This document shows, piece by piece, positions 32,789 to 43,314 of a stretch of 64,000 nucleotides of DNA (its first letter is position 1; each line of letters opens with the position of its first letter). The DNA is from Budorcas taxicolor (taxonomy: Eukaryota; Chordata; Mammalia; Artiodactyla; Bovidae). The stretch is from assembly GCF_023091745.1 (NCBI RefSeq), contig NC_068920.1, forward strand, positions 149,883,622-149,947,621. Reading direction: 5' to 3'. The position numbers and the translations under genes were made by a program. The notes under the pieces were generated by a model, which saw only the letters and a list, made by a program, of their open reading frames with translations, was not told where the DNA came from and searched no databases.

Positions 32789-33446
32789 GAAGCAGAAGAA
32801 AGGAAAAACAAAACCAATTTATTGAGAAATCCAAACTCCAGTTTCCAAAGCAGTGAGCTTTGGGTTAGCGTTCATAATATGCATATAGTCAGGGAACCGT
32901 GGAGTTGATAAATTAACTTCAAAGTTGGTCCCCAGCTGCTCTTGCCCTGGAGTGAGTGGCGGAAGCAAGTGTAAATGCTTCTGAACAGACCCTCCAGTCT
33001 ACCACTCAGGCTGAAAAAGACTTTGCAGGGAAGAAGCACACTTGAATGGGGTGGGTGCATGCTCTGTGCCTGAGTATTATACCAGCAGCCTCCACAGGTT
33101 TGTCCCAATCAGTCTTGACTCAGGGTTCAGGGCATACAACGGTAGCACCATCTATTTTCTCCCTAGCCTTCTTTGCTTCTTCAAGCATCTCTAGCTTAAA
33201 TACTATTGGGAAAAGGTGGCAGTTTTTCCATTCGCTCCAAAATAGCTCAGTGAGCTGTCCTTGCATGGGGAGTTAGGTCACTCTCAGACCAGGTTTGCTC
33301 ATCTGTTCCATTTAGGACCAAAGATAAGCCCCTAGAGGGTGCATATATAAGCACAGAGAAAAGTGGACTAGGGCCTCACCACAGCAAAGGAGACTGAAGA
33401 CCTACTGAGAAAGTTCTCCTACTGCAAGAATGATGGCTGCTTCATA
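32789..33446. other. Unique DNA, nothing recognised
   Basis: No repeat or coding signal identified between the SINE and the next BovB. Confidence 0.45.
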
Positions 33447-33763
33447 TTGGACTGTAAAGATATCAAAACACTCACTCCTAAAGGAAATCAATCCTGAATA
33501 TACATTGGAAGGACTGGTGCTGAAGCTAAAGCTCCAGTAGTTTGACCACCTGGTGCCAACATTGGAAAAGACACTGATGCTGGGAAAGATTGAGGGCAGG
33601 AGGAGAAAGGGGCAACAGAGGATGAGATGGTTGGATGGCATCACAGACTCAAAGGACATGAGTTTGAGCAAGCTCTGGGCGACAGTGAAGAAGGGGGAAG
33701 TCTGGCATGCTGCAGTCCATGGGGTTGCAAAGAGCTGGACACAGCTGAGAGACTGAAAAACAA
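33447..33763 (+). mobile_element. BovB 3' end, plus
   Basis: 'aaggaaatcaatcctgaata', 'tgatgctgggaaagattgag', 'gagatggttggatggcatca' and 'gagctggacacagctgagag', ending in a simple tail that passes into a TG microsatellite. Confidence 0.94.
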
Positions 33764-33836
33764 TGTGTGTATATGTATATGTATATGTGTGTGTGTGCAT
33801 GTGTGTATGCGTGTGTGTGTGTGTGTGTGTGTGTAT
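33764..33836. repeat. (TG)/(TATG) microsatellite at BovB tail
   Basis: tgtgtgtatatgtatatgta, then a long TG run (about 33813-33832) with a few A or C interruptions. Directly continuous with the BovB 3' tail. Confidence 0.95.
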
Positions 33837-34233
33837 GCCAAACAGTGATGAAGGCTATGACGACCAACCGTGTAGAACAAGGGAGCAGTGAACAACCCCA
33901 GGCAGTGGGTGAAGGACAGAAATGCTGGTTAGACCAGCTGGTAAGGGAAGGCCTCCAGGTGTGAATCCTGGGATGACCTTGGAACAGAGACCTGAACAGC
34001 CAGAGTGTATGAGCCTAAAGGATCCTGTGTGTAACAGCATGTCAAGTAGAAGCCAGAACAAGTGAAAAGATGAGAGAATGCGTGTAAACTCATATAGTGC
34101 CTTGAAAATAAGCAATGTAAACAGTTAATGATTGACTTTTTTTCCTTTTTATCGTTGTTCCTTCTTTCATTTTTATGAAAATGAAAATTTATTTTAATAG
34201 AAAACAATTAATAGCATGTCTAGAACTCACGTG
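33837..34233. other. Unique DNA
   Basis: Nothing recognised. Several short frames are open on the minus strand without motifs. Confidence 0.4.
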
Positions 34234-34453
34234 TGCTGTGCTAAGTTGCTTCAGTCATGTCCGACACTTTGTGACCCCATGGACTGTAGCCTGCTAGGCT
34301 TCTCGGTCCATGGAATTTCCCAGGCAAGAATACTGGAATCGGTAGCCACTTCCTTCTTCAGGGGATCTTCCCGACCCAGGGATCGAACCTGTATCACTGC
34401 ATCTTCTGCACTGGCAGGCAGATTCTTTACTATTGTGCCACCTGGGAAGCCCC
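34234..34453 (-). mobile_element. Bov-tA SINE, full length, minus
   Basis: 'tgctgtgctaagttgcttca' to 'gccacctgggaagcccc'. The B box complement (gggatcgaacct) is well conserved. Confidence 0.95.
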
Positions 34454-35915
34454 AAATATCACTGCCCTCCAAGAGTGTTTGTGGGGAACCTACCATTTTA
34501 CAGTTATTTCTTCCACTATGTACTCTGGTCATAGAGGGTCACTGGAAGTGGACTGGGGGAAGCGTGCTGATGATGGTGCAGTTAAGATTCTGGATTCATT
34601 ATGCATTTCTTACCTCTTTAGTTTTGCATCCATGATACACTTCTAGGGGCTATCTTTGAAATAGCTAACACAACATTTTAAAGAATTGCAGTAATTCAGT
34701 TCCATAGCTATTGGAAACAAAGACACTTTCAATGTGCAGATCATTTGTGTGGCTAAAGACCATTGCTTAAGTATTTCAGTGTGTCCGGGAGATATAAATA
34801 TCACTAGGCAGCACTCAGTGAGTTCTGGGAACTAAGGGCCTGATATATGGGGCAGCTGCTACTAATAAGCCGTGTCCCCGCCTCCCCTTCTGCCTGTGGC
34901 CTCAGGAGAAAGGGGGGATGAGATTGAGGGCTGCCTTCCCTCGGGGAGCTGGCCCCTCAGCTGTTGGCTTGCTAAACAACAGCAGAGGGAGGGTTGACCA
35001 GCTGGCCTGGGACAGACCTTCTTTCATTGTGACCCCCTCTAGGGAGATGGGCTCAAACAGAAATGCAAAGGAGAGAGCAGGTCACCCCAGAAGCAGTGAA
35101 CTGTGCACAGGGCTGAGAAAAGAAGGCCAGAGCCCAGCCACTTGAACTCAGGCATGGGTTACCGAACTTGAGCTGGTCACTTCCTGATCTTTCTCTGTTT
35201 TTCCTATCGATAAACTAGAAATCATTGGCCAATCTCTTTATAATCTCCTCTGGCTTTGACAAAAGTGACTCTTGTTTTAAAAATAAACTGAGGCCACGGT
35301 CATGATAGTGTCAGAAAAGAGAGGTTTTATTCTGCTCTCTCTGGTCCCACATTCACAAGTGCTTTCCCTATGGACACGCTGTCCTCCCCTGGTATATCAC
35401 TGAAGGTCCTAATGAAGTTATTAGCATGCCAGGGGACAAGACATTTTCCATCTGTCACTCACTCACTCAGACTTTCTCTTTTGCTTTCTTGCTTTTCCTG
35501 TAATAGAAAAATTATATATGAGCAATTTTTAAAAAGGAAAATATCAACCACATATGTACCATCATAATGGAATACCTGTTGAGAAAGTGAAAAAGAGCTC
35601 TGAAAAATAGCAGAAAACAAGCCTCTAGAGACAATCTAACCTGGCATAAAATGTCCACTCAGCATCTAATGATGCAATTAGTTTCTTAATCTTATTTTAT
35701 CTCTTAATATAAAATTATAGTAAATACCAATGGAGGTAATTTATCAGTAATAAGTATTTTTTGGTGATGATCTTCCCTTTTTTCTCATTCATTCTTACTT
35801 GTAATGAATATGTGTATAATTTATAAAGATGTACTCCTTTTCCAAAATGGTATTGGATGGTATATATTTAATTTAATTACTCTCTTGTGTTTGCACCTCA
35901 AAGCCATTTCCACTA
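34454..35915. other. Unique DNA with one weak MIR
   Basis: A weak sense MIR-like piece at about 35145-35230 ('gagctggtcacttcctgatc'). Otherwise no repeat or coding signal. GC-richer between 34850 and 35120. Confidence 0.45.
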
Positions 35916-35972
35916 GAAAATATTGTTGAAAGCTACCTGTCTACTGACAGATGACTGGATAAAGAAGATGGG

Positions 35973-35979
35973 TTATATA

Positions 35980-36016
<37 letters not shown>
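35973..36016. repeat. (TA)n expansion inside L1
   Basis: About 44 bp of nearly pure TA located where L1 elements carry a short tatata stretch before 'cacaatggaatat'. Confidence 0.9.
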
Positions 36017-36020
<4 letters not shown>

Positions 36021-36109
36021 ATGGAATATCATTCAGCCATATGAAAGAATGAAATAATGCTACTTGCTGCAACATGAATGAATCTATAGATTATCATACT
36101 AAGTGAAGT

Positions 36110-36306
36110 CGGTTAGTAGTGTCCAACTCTTTGTGACCCCATGGACTGTATCCTACCAGGCTCTTCCATCCATGGAATTTTCCAGGCAATAATACTAGAG
36201 TGGGTTACCATTTCCTTCTCCAGGAGATCTTCCCAACCCAGGGATCGAACCCTGGTCTCCCACATTGCAGGCAGATGCTTTACCATCTGAGCCACCAGGG
36301 AAGCCC
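36110..36306 (-). mobile_element. Bov-tA nested in L1, exact 18-bp target duplication
   Basis: Complete minus-strand SINE. The 18-bp flank tatcatactaagtgaagt is identical at 36092-36109 and 36307-36324. Identity of the duplication suggests a recent insertion. Confidence 0.97.
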
Positions 36307-36393
36307 TATCATACTAAGTGAAGTAAGCCAGAAATACAAAGAAAAACGTCATATGTTATCACTTACATGTAGCTACTTTCATATATCAACACC

Positions 36394-36590
36394 AGGGCTT
36401 CCCAGGTGGTGTAGTTGTGAAGAATGCAAGAGATGAAAAATGTGTGGGTTTGATCCCTGGGTTGGGAAGATCCCCTGGAGGAGGAAATGGCAACCCACTC
36501 CAGTATTCTTGCCTGGGAACTCTGATGGACAGAGAAGTCTGACGGGCTACATTCCAATGGGTCACAAAGAGATAAGACTGAGCACTCACT
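36394..36590 (+). mobile_element. Bov-tA nested in L1, plus
   Basis: 'gggcttcccaggtggtgtag', 'gtgggtttgatccctgggtt' and 'agtattcttgcctgggaact'. More diverged than its neighbour. The 3' boundary is blurred ('gactgagcactcactcag'). Confidence 0.9.
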
Positions 36591-36836
36591 CAGATGCAGA
36601 CGCTAAAGAAATGATACAAATGAACTTAATTACAAAACAGAAACAGGTTCACAGACATATAAAATAAACTTATGGTTACCAAAGGGGAAAGGAGAGGGGA
36701 TAAATCAGGAGTTCGGTTTAACACGTACACATTACAACATATGAAGTCGACAACCAACAAGGACCTACTGTATAGCACATGAAATTATATTTGTTATCTT
36801 ATAATAACTTACAATGAAAGAGAACATAAAAAAGAA

Positions 36837-37122
36837 GGCTTCCCTTGTGGCTCTGCTGGTAAAGAATCTGCCTGCAATGTGGGAGACCTGGGTTCGATCC
36901 CTGGGTTGGGAAGATCCCCTGGAGAAGGGAAAGGCTACCCACTCCAGTACTCTGGCCTGGAGAATTCCATGGACTGTACAATGTATATGGAAGATCCCTG
37001 GAGGAGAGCATGACAACCCCCTCCAGTATTCTTGCCTGGAGAATTCCAAGGACATATGTGCCTGGCAGGCTACAGTCCATGGAGCTGTAAAGAGTTGGAC
37101 GCAACTGCAACTACTTAGCAGG
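36837..37122 (+). mobile_element. Bov-tA nested in L1 with internal tail duplication
   Basis: The head has intact-looking A and B boxes (ggttcgatccc at 36891-36901). The tail segment starting 'aagatcccctggagaaggg' (36911-36974) is repeated, diverged, at 36991-37053 before the usual 3' part ('ggcaggctacagtccatgg') follows. The SINE is therefore about 80 bp longer than normal. Confidence 0.92.
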
Positions 37123-37228
37123 CAGGCATATATGTGTATAACTGTCACTTTGCTGTATACCTGAAACTAACACAACATTGTAAATCAACTGTATTTCAAT
37201 AAAAATTATTTTAAAAAATTATTGTTGA

Positions 37229-38601
37229 TAATCCTTCCACAAGCATCTTCTTGTGCATGTGTTTAATTCCTGTTGCCTTCCTCCTTCCCAAATTGGGCCC
37301 GATCGCAAGGCCATGCATGGCCAGGTGTGTCCGTTCCAGCACAACTCAGCACAGGACACATTATTCTATAATGATACAACAGGCATTAAAATATGACATG
37401 CCTCTCTTTTGCTTCTAATTTGTACTTTATCACTCTTTAGGCTAAACTAAATTTTTGAAATGGGCTGACTATTCATATGAAAGCAAAATTGGAGACTTGT
37501 AAGGCATCTGCAGGAGAAAATGATAGGGTGTGAGGGGCACCTCCTATTTTCTTGGCCATCAGATAAACCCCCACAAAATGTACAAGTTCATGCTCTCCCC
37601 TACTCAGAAAGAACACACTTAGATAGGGGATTTCTCTACCACTGTGGGGGCAGGCAAAGATGGGACTCTGGATGGCAGGCAACAGAGGGAAAAATTTCAA
37701 AGAACTGAAAATCAAAATCATGCTTCCTGGGGATTAACGACAGAGATAAGGTATTTAAGCTGCTTTTTAGAAAGCTCCTTTTGTGCTGAAATTTTTTTTT
37801 TTCTGGGTAACAATATTGCACTATTTTAAATAATCAATAGTTCTTTTGACAAAATAATAATATGTAGAGAGATTTGAAATGAAAGTTATCATAATAAATG
37901 TATGACAACTCTAAGCACGGGGACACCCATTAACATGGCTGTCTAATTTTAAGGTAGCAAAGCATCTGTTAAAAAACCTTATTTTCCTCCCTGAGGAGAT
38001 GCAGCACTTGTAAGTATATCATATTCCCCCCACAGATCTCAAGAATGCCCTGCTATTTTCTTCAAAGAATCTGACAATAACTTTGGCATCTAATTGTGGG
38101 TATGCCGGCTTCACTACGTTCATGCTTCAAAGGAGATGGAGACCATTTTTGAAAGTCTGGGAATTCATATTTATTAATTATCATCTTTCTTTTTTTTTAG
38201 CTTATTTTTTTAACCATTTGTGCCTGGGACTCTGAGCTAGAGTGAAGTCTTGCATCCAGGCCTGGTCAACTTCAATTGCTCCCCAAAAGAGAGGGGTAGT
38301 CAAGGGGCTCTGCTAGGTCCAAAGGATCCAAAACTTAAGGAAACTGGGTGAGTGGCTCAATGAGGTGAAGACCAGGGCCCTCGGACTGAGTGAAGGAACC
38401 AGCAGACACAGTGTCAGGACCTGAGAAATGACGAGACTTGTATGCTCTCTAAAACAACCCAACTTCCTTCTTTCCACCGTGTCTACATTGCACCAGCCTG
38501 GCTATAACCCAAGCTTTGGAGAACCCAACATCCTTGTTTGCTCTGAACACAAACCATCAACACTCAATGGCTTACTTTACCTGATTACTACTCTCTCTAA
38601 T
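37229..38601. other. Unique DNA, nothing recognised
   Basis: Several 60-80-codon frames on both strands near 37470-37830 overlap one another and have no motif. Confidence 0.45.
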
Positions 38602-38805
38602 GGGCTTCCTTATTGGCTCAGATGGTAAAGAATCTGCCTGCAGTGTGGGAGACCCAGGTTTGATCCCTGAGTTGCCAAGATCCCGTGGAGAGGGGAATGG
38701 CAACCCACTCCAATATTCTTGCCTGGAGAATCCCCATGGACAGAGGAGCCTGGAGGGCTACAGTCCATGGGGTCACAAAGAGTCGGACATGACCAAACAA
38801 TGAAC
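38602..38805 (+). mobile_element. Bov-tA SINE, full length, plus
   Basis: 'gggcttccttattggctcag', 'caggtttgatccctgagttg', 'ccaatattcttgcctggaga' and 'gagtcggacatgacc', then a short (ac)n run. Confidence 0.95.
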
Positions 38806-38819
38806 ACACACACACCGTC

Positions 38820-39999
38820 ACTAAAATATAATTATGCTAAAAATCAGAACATTTGTACCAGCTGTCTCAGCTAGTCCTCTTTAGGTACATCTATAGACAA
38901 GGGAAGCCAGATAATAATTAAGATCAAGGGGGTTAGATGAAAGGTCCAAATGTTTTGCAGCTTAATCCCTAAGAACCTGACATCATGTTATCACATCTCT
39001 CTTCAGGGCAGAGTCATTTTGTCTCAGAGACTAGAGCACTAAGGTTCATGAATCAAGTATAAGAAGCCAGCTGATACTTGACCTTATTTTCTAAACTTGT
39101 CATTAGACCCAACTCCTTTCATAGTGTCATAGAGCTCCTTTAGATATGCAAATACTTTAGTCTGGTTGCAAATCAGCTTTGATCTTTGTCTCTAGGTGAC
39201 TTGTCAGGACCTGCTCAGTCCATTGTGTATTGACTGACAGTTTATCTCCCAGGGGACCAGCTTGTAGGTCTGGATTATTTGCTACATCTTACTGTCACCC
39301 GCTTGTACTAACTGAAGGATCTTCAGAACATCCACCAATGGACCAGGATCTGCATGAGGGAGCTTGAGTACTGTCCTCAAGCCAGCCCCTGGGAGTTGGG
39401 TGGGGGCACCCAGGCCTGTGCCCCTTTCCATCTCTCAGCTGCTCCTCCAGGTGATGCTTGGGTCAAGTTGACAAATTTTCTAGAAAGTTCTGCTCAGTGA
39501 ACCTTCCGTGACCTGCCTTCTGTCACCGTAAATGCTCTGAATGGTCTTCACTCTGACCAAAATTTATACTTGACATCAATCCTGCTGCCACACACTATCT
39601 TGGGAGAAGGAGAAGAAATTGGGAAAGGTGAATAAAAGGTCACAAGCTCTTCCCACAGCTCAGCCACCCTGTCTAAACACAACTGAGACACGTGTACCCA
39701 GGAGGTTGTGGTCACTCCCAAGGTCACAGAAGTTTATAGACACACCTCTTCAAAGGCTGTGCAAAAAGGAATTAACCTCATAGTCAACAGTCCCTGAGAT
39801 AAGGTTTTGCTTAGAGACTTTCCAGAGTTCTTCCAGCATCCAATTAATGGGTAAAATTGTGACCAAGTAGTACTGTTATGTGAAGGGACTTTGTCCCTCA
39901 GAAATACTAGGAGAATCAGCCAGTTTCTGACCGTGACATTTCATGGTGCAAAACTTGTCATCCCAAGATTAAAAAGTACTGGAAAGCTGTGTTTTCAGA
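38820..39999. other. Unique DNA, nothing recognised
   Basis: A repeat-free stretch of about 1.2 kb by eye, with no open frame longer than 60 codons. One of the quieter blocks of the window. Confidence 0.45.
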
Positions 40000-40200
40000 T
40001 CACCTCCTTTGTGTCAGGAACTGTATGGAGAAGTTTACAGACATTCTTTAAATGAATGCTTACAACTTCCCAGGTTAAGAGTTGTATTACTGTTCTTCCT
40101 CTGTAAAAAAAAAAAAAACAAAGAGGTGCAGGAGTGAATCACTTGCCCAAATTCATGAAGCTGTTTAGGAGTGAGTCTGGGATTTGGTCTGGTTCTGATA
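40000..40200 (-). mobile_element. MIR SINE, antisense
   Basis: 'tttgtgtcaggaactgtatg', 'aatgaatgcttacaacttcc', an A13 insertion, 'gaatcacttgcccaaattca' and 'gggatttggtctggttctg' follow the antisense MIR order. Confidence 0.65.
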
Positions 40201-40257
40201 TTCAGAAACAATTTTTTATCCTCTTTATGCTATTTGCTTGGTAAAAATTTGCCATTT

Positions 40258-40336
40258 CAGGGGGGAAAGAAATGGAAAAAAAAAAAAAGAGGAAAAAAGG
40301 AAGAAAGGAATGGAGGAAGGGAGGAAGGAGGGAGGC
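40258..40336 (+). repeat. Polypurine (GA-rich) tract
   Basis: About 78 bp of almost uninterrupted purines on the plus strand (two T at about 40273 and 40311), from a G6-A3 start through A13 to (ggaag)n. The opposite strand is open for up to 137 codons here only because of this bias. Confidence 0.9.
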
Positions 40337-41185
40337 AAAACCCTCATTGCAGACCCCAGAGGCAGACCAGGGAGCAGAACCTTGGGGGACTCTCCCTCGG
40401 GATCCCCCACAATGAGCCTCAGGAGTTCTCCCCAGGCTCTCGCTCTCCCAAGTATCAAGTCCACCCCTCTGGAGTGTAGCAGATGACCTGGATTTCAGCC
40501 CATGTTCTCCACATGCCCCGCCCACACTCTCGCAGACACAGTTCCCATCCCTCTTATTTGAGAAGAACCTTCTCTTTCCTCCCCTCCCTCCTGCCATGTT
40601 GAACCACGGTCCCAAGAAAAACTGTTATCACCATGCGATATCACTAAGTGCTATCCTTGACGTGAATCTTCTGGGGATCATGGCAAGATGTTCAAGACGC
40701 GAGGCTTTGGCTGTTCGATGAGCCCCACATTGCAGAGATGGATCTAGTCCTTGCTGGACTTCGAGAAGGTCTCTTTTTCTCTTTGAATTTCGTGTATGGA
40801 GCAGGAGGCTGGGGTGACAAAATTTGTCTTGAAGTCTTATTCCACTGCTTTAGACTAATGTGTTTTAAAACTGTTCCAGATACGTTTTCTTACGCAAAGG
40901 TTTTATCTAAAACCCACTGCATCCACAGGTTTCAGTTTCAAGGAAAGGCAGCCACCAGCTAGTATGAGATGTTTCTCAGCACTGACTGGCAAAAAGAGTG
41001 TTTTTAGAGCTTGAAGCAAGATTTAAAAAGAAGAGAAAGAGATCTTTAAAAAGTTGTTCCTTTACTAAGTTAAGAATCAAATGCTTAAAGGCCAGATAAT
41101 AGAGTTTTACACATACTGTAGCCCATTCCCTTACTTCTGACTCCTATATTTCTATCTCTTGGCTATGAGCTATTTTGTTTTGGGG
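40337..41185. other. Unique DNA, no gene recognised
   Basis: A 74-codon plus frame at 40738-40962 has no recognisable domain. No repeat recognised. Confidence 0.4.
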
Positions 41186-41322
41186 TTTTTTTTTAATCCG
41201 AGTATAGTTGATTTACAATTTGTGCTAGTTTCAGGTGTGCAGCATGGTGATTCAGTTATGCATATACATATATTCATTCTTTTTCAGATTCTTTTCCCAT
41301 ACAGGCTATTATTAGTATTATT
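41186..41322 (-). mobile_element. L1 3' UTR, minus, first part
   Basis: T-run then 'ccgagtatagttgatttac', 'gtttcaggtgtgcagcatgg' and 'gattcttttcccatacagg'. It continues at 41446 after a nested Bov-A. Confidence 0.9.
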
Positions 41323-41445
41323 TGTGCTCAGTTGCTCAGTCATGTCCAACTCTTTGTGACTCCATGGACTGTAGCCCGCCAGGCTCCTCTGCCCATGAAA
41401 TTTTCCAAGCAAGAATACTGGAGTAGGGTACCATTTCCTACTCCA
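41323..41445 (-). mobile_element. Bov-A SINE nested in L1, minus
   Basis: 'gtgctcagttgctcagtcat', 'gactccatggactgtagccc' and 'gagtagggtaccatttccta'. Only the Bov-A part; no tRNA-like head. Confidence 0.92.
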
Positions 41446-41516
41446 AGTTAACTACTACAATATTATAGAATACTGAGTAGAGTTCCCTGTGCTATACAGT
41501 ACGGCTTTGTAAGTTA
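41446..41516 (-). mobile_element. L1 3' UTR, minus, second part
   Basis: 'actgagtagagttccctgtg' and 'ctatacagtacggctttgt' continue the L1; it is cut off by the BovB that follows. Confidence 0.85.
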
Positions 41517-42180
41517 GACTGGTTAGATCTCCTTGCAGTCCAAGGGACTCTTGAGAGTCTTCTCCAACACCACAGTTCAAAAGCATCAGTCCTTTGGCAC
41601 TCAGCTTTCTTTACAGTCCAACTCTCACATCCATACATGACCACTGGAAAAGCCATAGCCTTGACTAGATGGACCTTTGTTGGCAAAGTAATGTCTCTGC
41701 TTTTCAATATGCTAGGTTGGTCATAACTCTCCTTCCAAGGAGTAAGCGTCTTTTAATTTCATAGCTTCAGTCACCATCTGCAGTGATTTTGGAGCCCAGA
41801 AAAATAGTCAGCCACAGTTTCCACTGTTTCCCCATCTATTTGCCATGAAGTGATGGGACCTGATGCCATGATCTTAGTTTTCTGAACTTTGAGCTTTAAG
41901 CCAAATTTTTCACTCTCCTCTTCCACTTTCATTAAGAGGCTCTTTAGTTCTTCTTCACTTTCTGCCATAAGGGTGGTGTCATCTGCATAACTAAGGTTAT
42001 TGATATTTCTCTGGGCAATCTTGATTCCAGTTTGTGCTTCCTCCAGCCCAGCATTTTTCATGATGTACTGTGCATATAAGTTAAATAAGCGGGGTGACAA
42101 CTTACAGCCTTGACTTACTCCTTTTCCTTTTTGGAACCAGTCTGTTGCTCCATGTCCAGTTCTAACTGTTGCTTCTTACC
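41517..42180 (-). mobile_element. BovB LINE internal/3' segment, minus
   Basis: About 660 bp of minus-strand BovB lacking the terminal tail: from 'gactggttagatctccttgc' to 'tccagttctaactgttgctt'. A stop and an indel near 41720-41775 break the reading frame into two pieces (41492-41707 and 41771-42100). Confidence 0.95.
41771..42100 (-). pseudogene. BovB reverse transcriptase fragment (109 codons)
   Basis: Translates into the RT palm region, beginning just after the RQGC signature ('MSPRLFNLYAQYIM') and including a YADDTTL catalytic box at about residue 55. It ends in a frame lesion near 41771, after which the reading continues in another frame (41492-41707, 'YGCESWTVKKAE'). A dead copy. Confidence 0.85.
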
Positions 42181-42191
42181 AATTGCCTAAC

Positions 42192-42313
42192 CTGACTCAA
42201 TGGACATGTGCTTGACCAAACTCCGGGAGATGGTGAAGGACAGGAAAGCATGGCATACTGCATCCATGAGGTTGCAAAGAGTTGGACACAACTTAGCACC
42301 TGAACAACAACAA
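42192..42313 (+). mobile_element. BovB 3' terminus, plus, opposed to neighbour
   Basis: 'ctgactcaatggacatgtgc', 'gagatggtgaaggacaggaa' and 'agagttggacacaacttagc', with an (aac)n tail. Orientation is opposite to the BovB ending at 42180. Confidence 0.9.
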
Positions 42314-42319
42314 ACCTCT

Positions 42320-42420
42320 CTGAATTTCATTTTTTTTAAAGCATGAAATGGGGTTTTAATAATCACAACTTATCCTACCAGGCTGCTAAAAAATGAATGA
42401 GATTGTGCAGATTAACTTGG
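42320..42420 (+). mobile_element. MIR fragment
   Basis: 'cctctctgaatttcatttt', 'gcatgaaatggggttttaat' and 'aaaatgaatgagattgtg' follow the sense MIR core. Confidence 0.5.
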
Positions 42421-42999
42421 TTTTGTTATTATATGCATGTGTGTATGGCAGTGTTTATCACCAGCCAAGAGTTCCTCCAGTTTGAGGATATTCTCTTACA
42501 AAGTAGGTATTGAATTGATATTGGTCTTAGCAGTGGATGAATGCATGGAACTTACTCATTAAGTCTTCTTTCAGAATGTGTGATTCAGCTACAGAGAGCA
42601 TGTTTATACTCTACAGATATTCCAACAAATTGCAAAGGAAGGAACAATGAGCTTTAGACATAGATGGCATGCCTATAAAGTCCTCTATAATTATTTCCCT
42701 TTTTCCCATGTTTCAGTGGAAAAGGAAACCCTTCAGTCCTGCTGTATAACTGAACTAAGAGAATAATTATGAATATATTTTTACTTGGTCAAGAAGTTAA
42801 CTTGTCTAAAAAGAAATTGTACCATTTGAGACACTAGGCCCCCATCAACCAAACCTCCAAACTTTGTGCTTTATATTTTGCTTTGTATTTTTTTTTTCTG
42901 TTTTACTTTCACATCCTGCTAGCAATTTAAGATTTGTATTTTTATCAATCAATCATCAGCCATTTAAAAAAAAATCTATCTTTACCTTACTGGACTCTA

Positions 43000-43130
43000 A
43001 AGTCTGTAAGAGAGATATCATGAATTCTTTCTTTGTAATCTACCCTAGTTTTAGAATGCTCCTACTACTTGACACAACATACTTGCTAAAGAGATGCTTG
43101 TCCAAAGAATTAAAGGATGAATGAATGAGA
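43000..43130 (+). mobile_element. L2 3' end
   Basis: 'ctctaaagtctgtaagagag', 'ctttctttgtaatctacc' and the terminal 'ggatgaatgaatga' fit the sense L2 3' end. Confidence 0.5.
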
Positions 43131-43255
43131 AGATGAATGCCAAAATAAGACAGAACTTTCATCAATGTATACTTTTCCTGTTTTTTAGAATCTTTGCAGG
43201 CATCAAAAACAGTATGATGTACAGCAGTGTTTACATATACTTAAAAAAACTCCAA

Positions 43256-43314
43256 TTAAAATAAATTTATATTAAATAAATTTATATAAATAATATAAAT
43301 AAATTTATATTTTA
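43256..43314. repeat. Tandem AAATAAATTTATAT-type repeat
   Basis: Three to four imperfect copies of a ~14-19-bp unit built on 'aaataaatttatat'. Confidence 0.8.

Larger units (their letters stand above)
35930..37219 (+). mobile_element. L1 3' end carrying three nested SINEs
   Basis: Pieces of one plus-strand L1 can be read through the SINEs: 'cagatgactggataaagaag', 'acacaatggaatatcattca', 'aatgatacaaatgaacttaa', 'ggacctactgtatagcacat' and 'acctgaaactaacacaacat', ending in an A-rich tail. The direct repeat tattgttga (35921-35929 and 37220-37228) fits the target duplication. Removing the SINEs leaves roughly 600 bp of L1, all from the end of ORF2 and the 3' UTR. Confidence 0.93.

Noticed and set aside
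36837..36905. tRNA gene candidate from intact A and B boxes
   Set aside because: It is the tRNA-Glu-like head of a Bov-tA SINE, continuous with the Bov-A tail; no cloverleaf or separate gene ends.
40202..40615. 137-codon minus-strand frame
   Set aside because: Spans the polypurine tract; its Phe/Ser/Pro-rich peptide is composition-driven.
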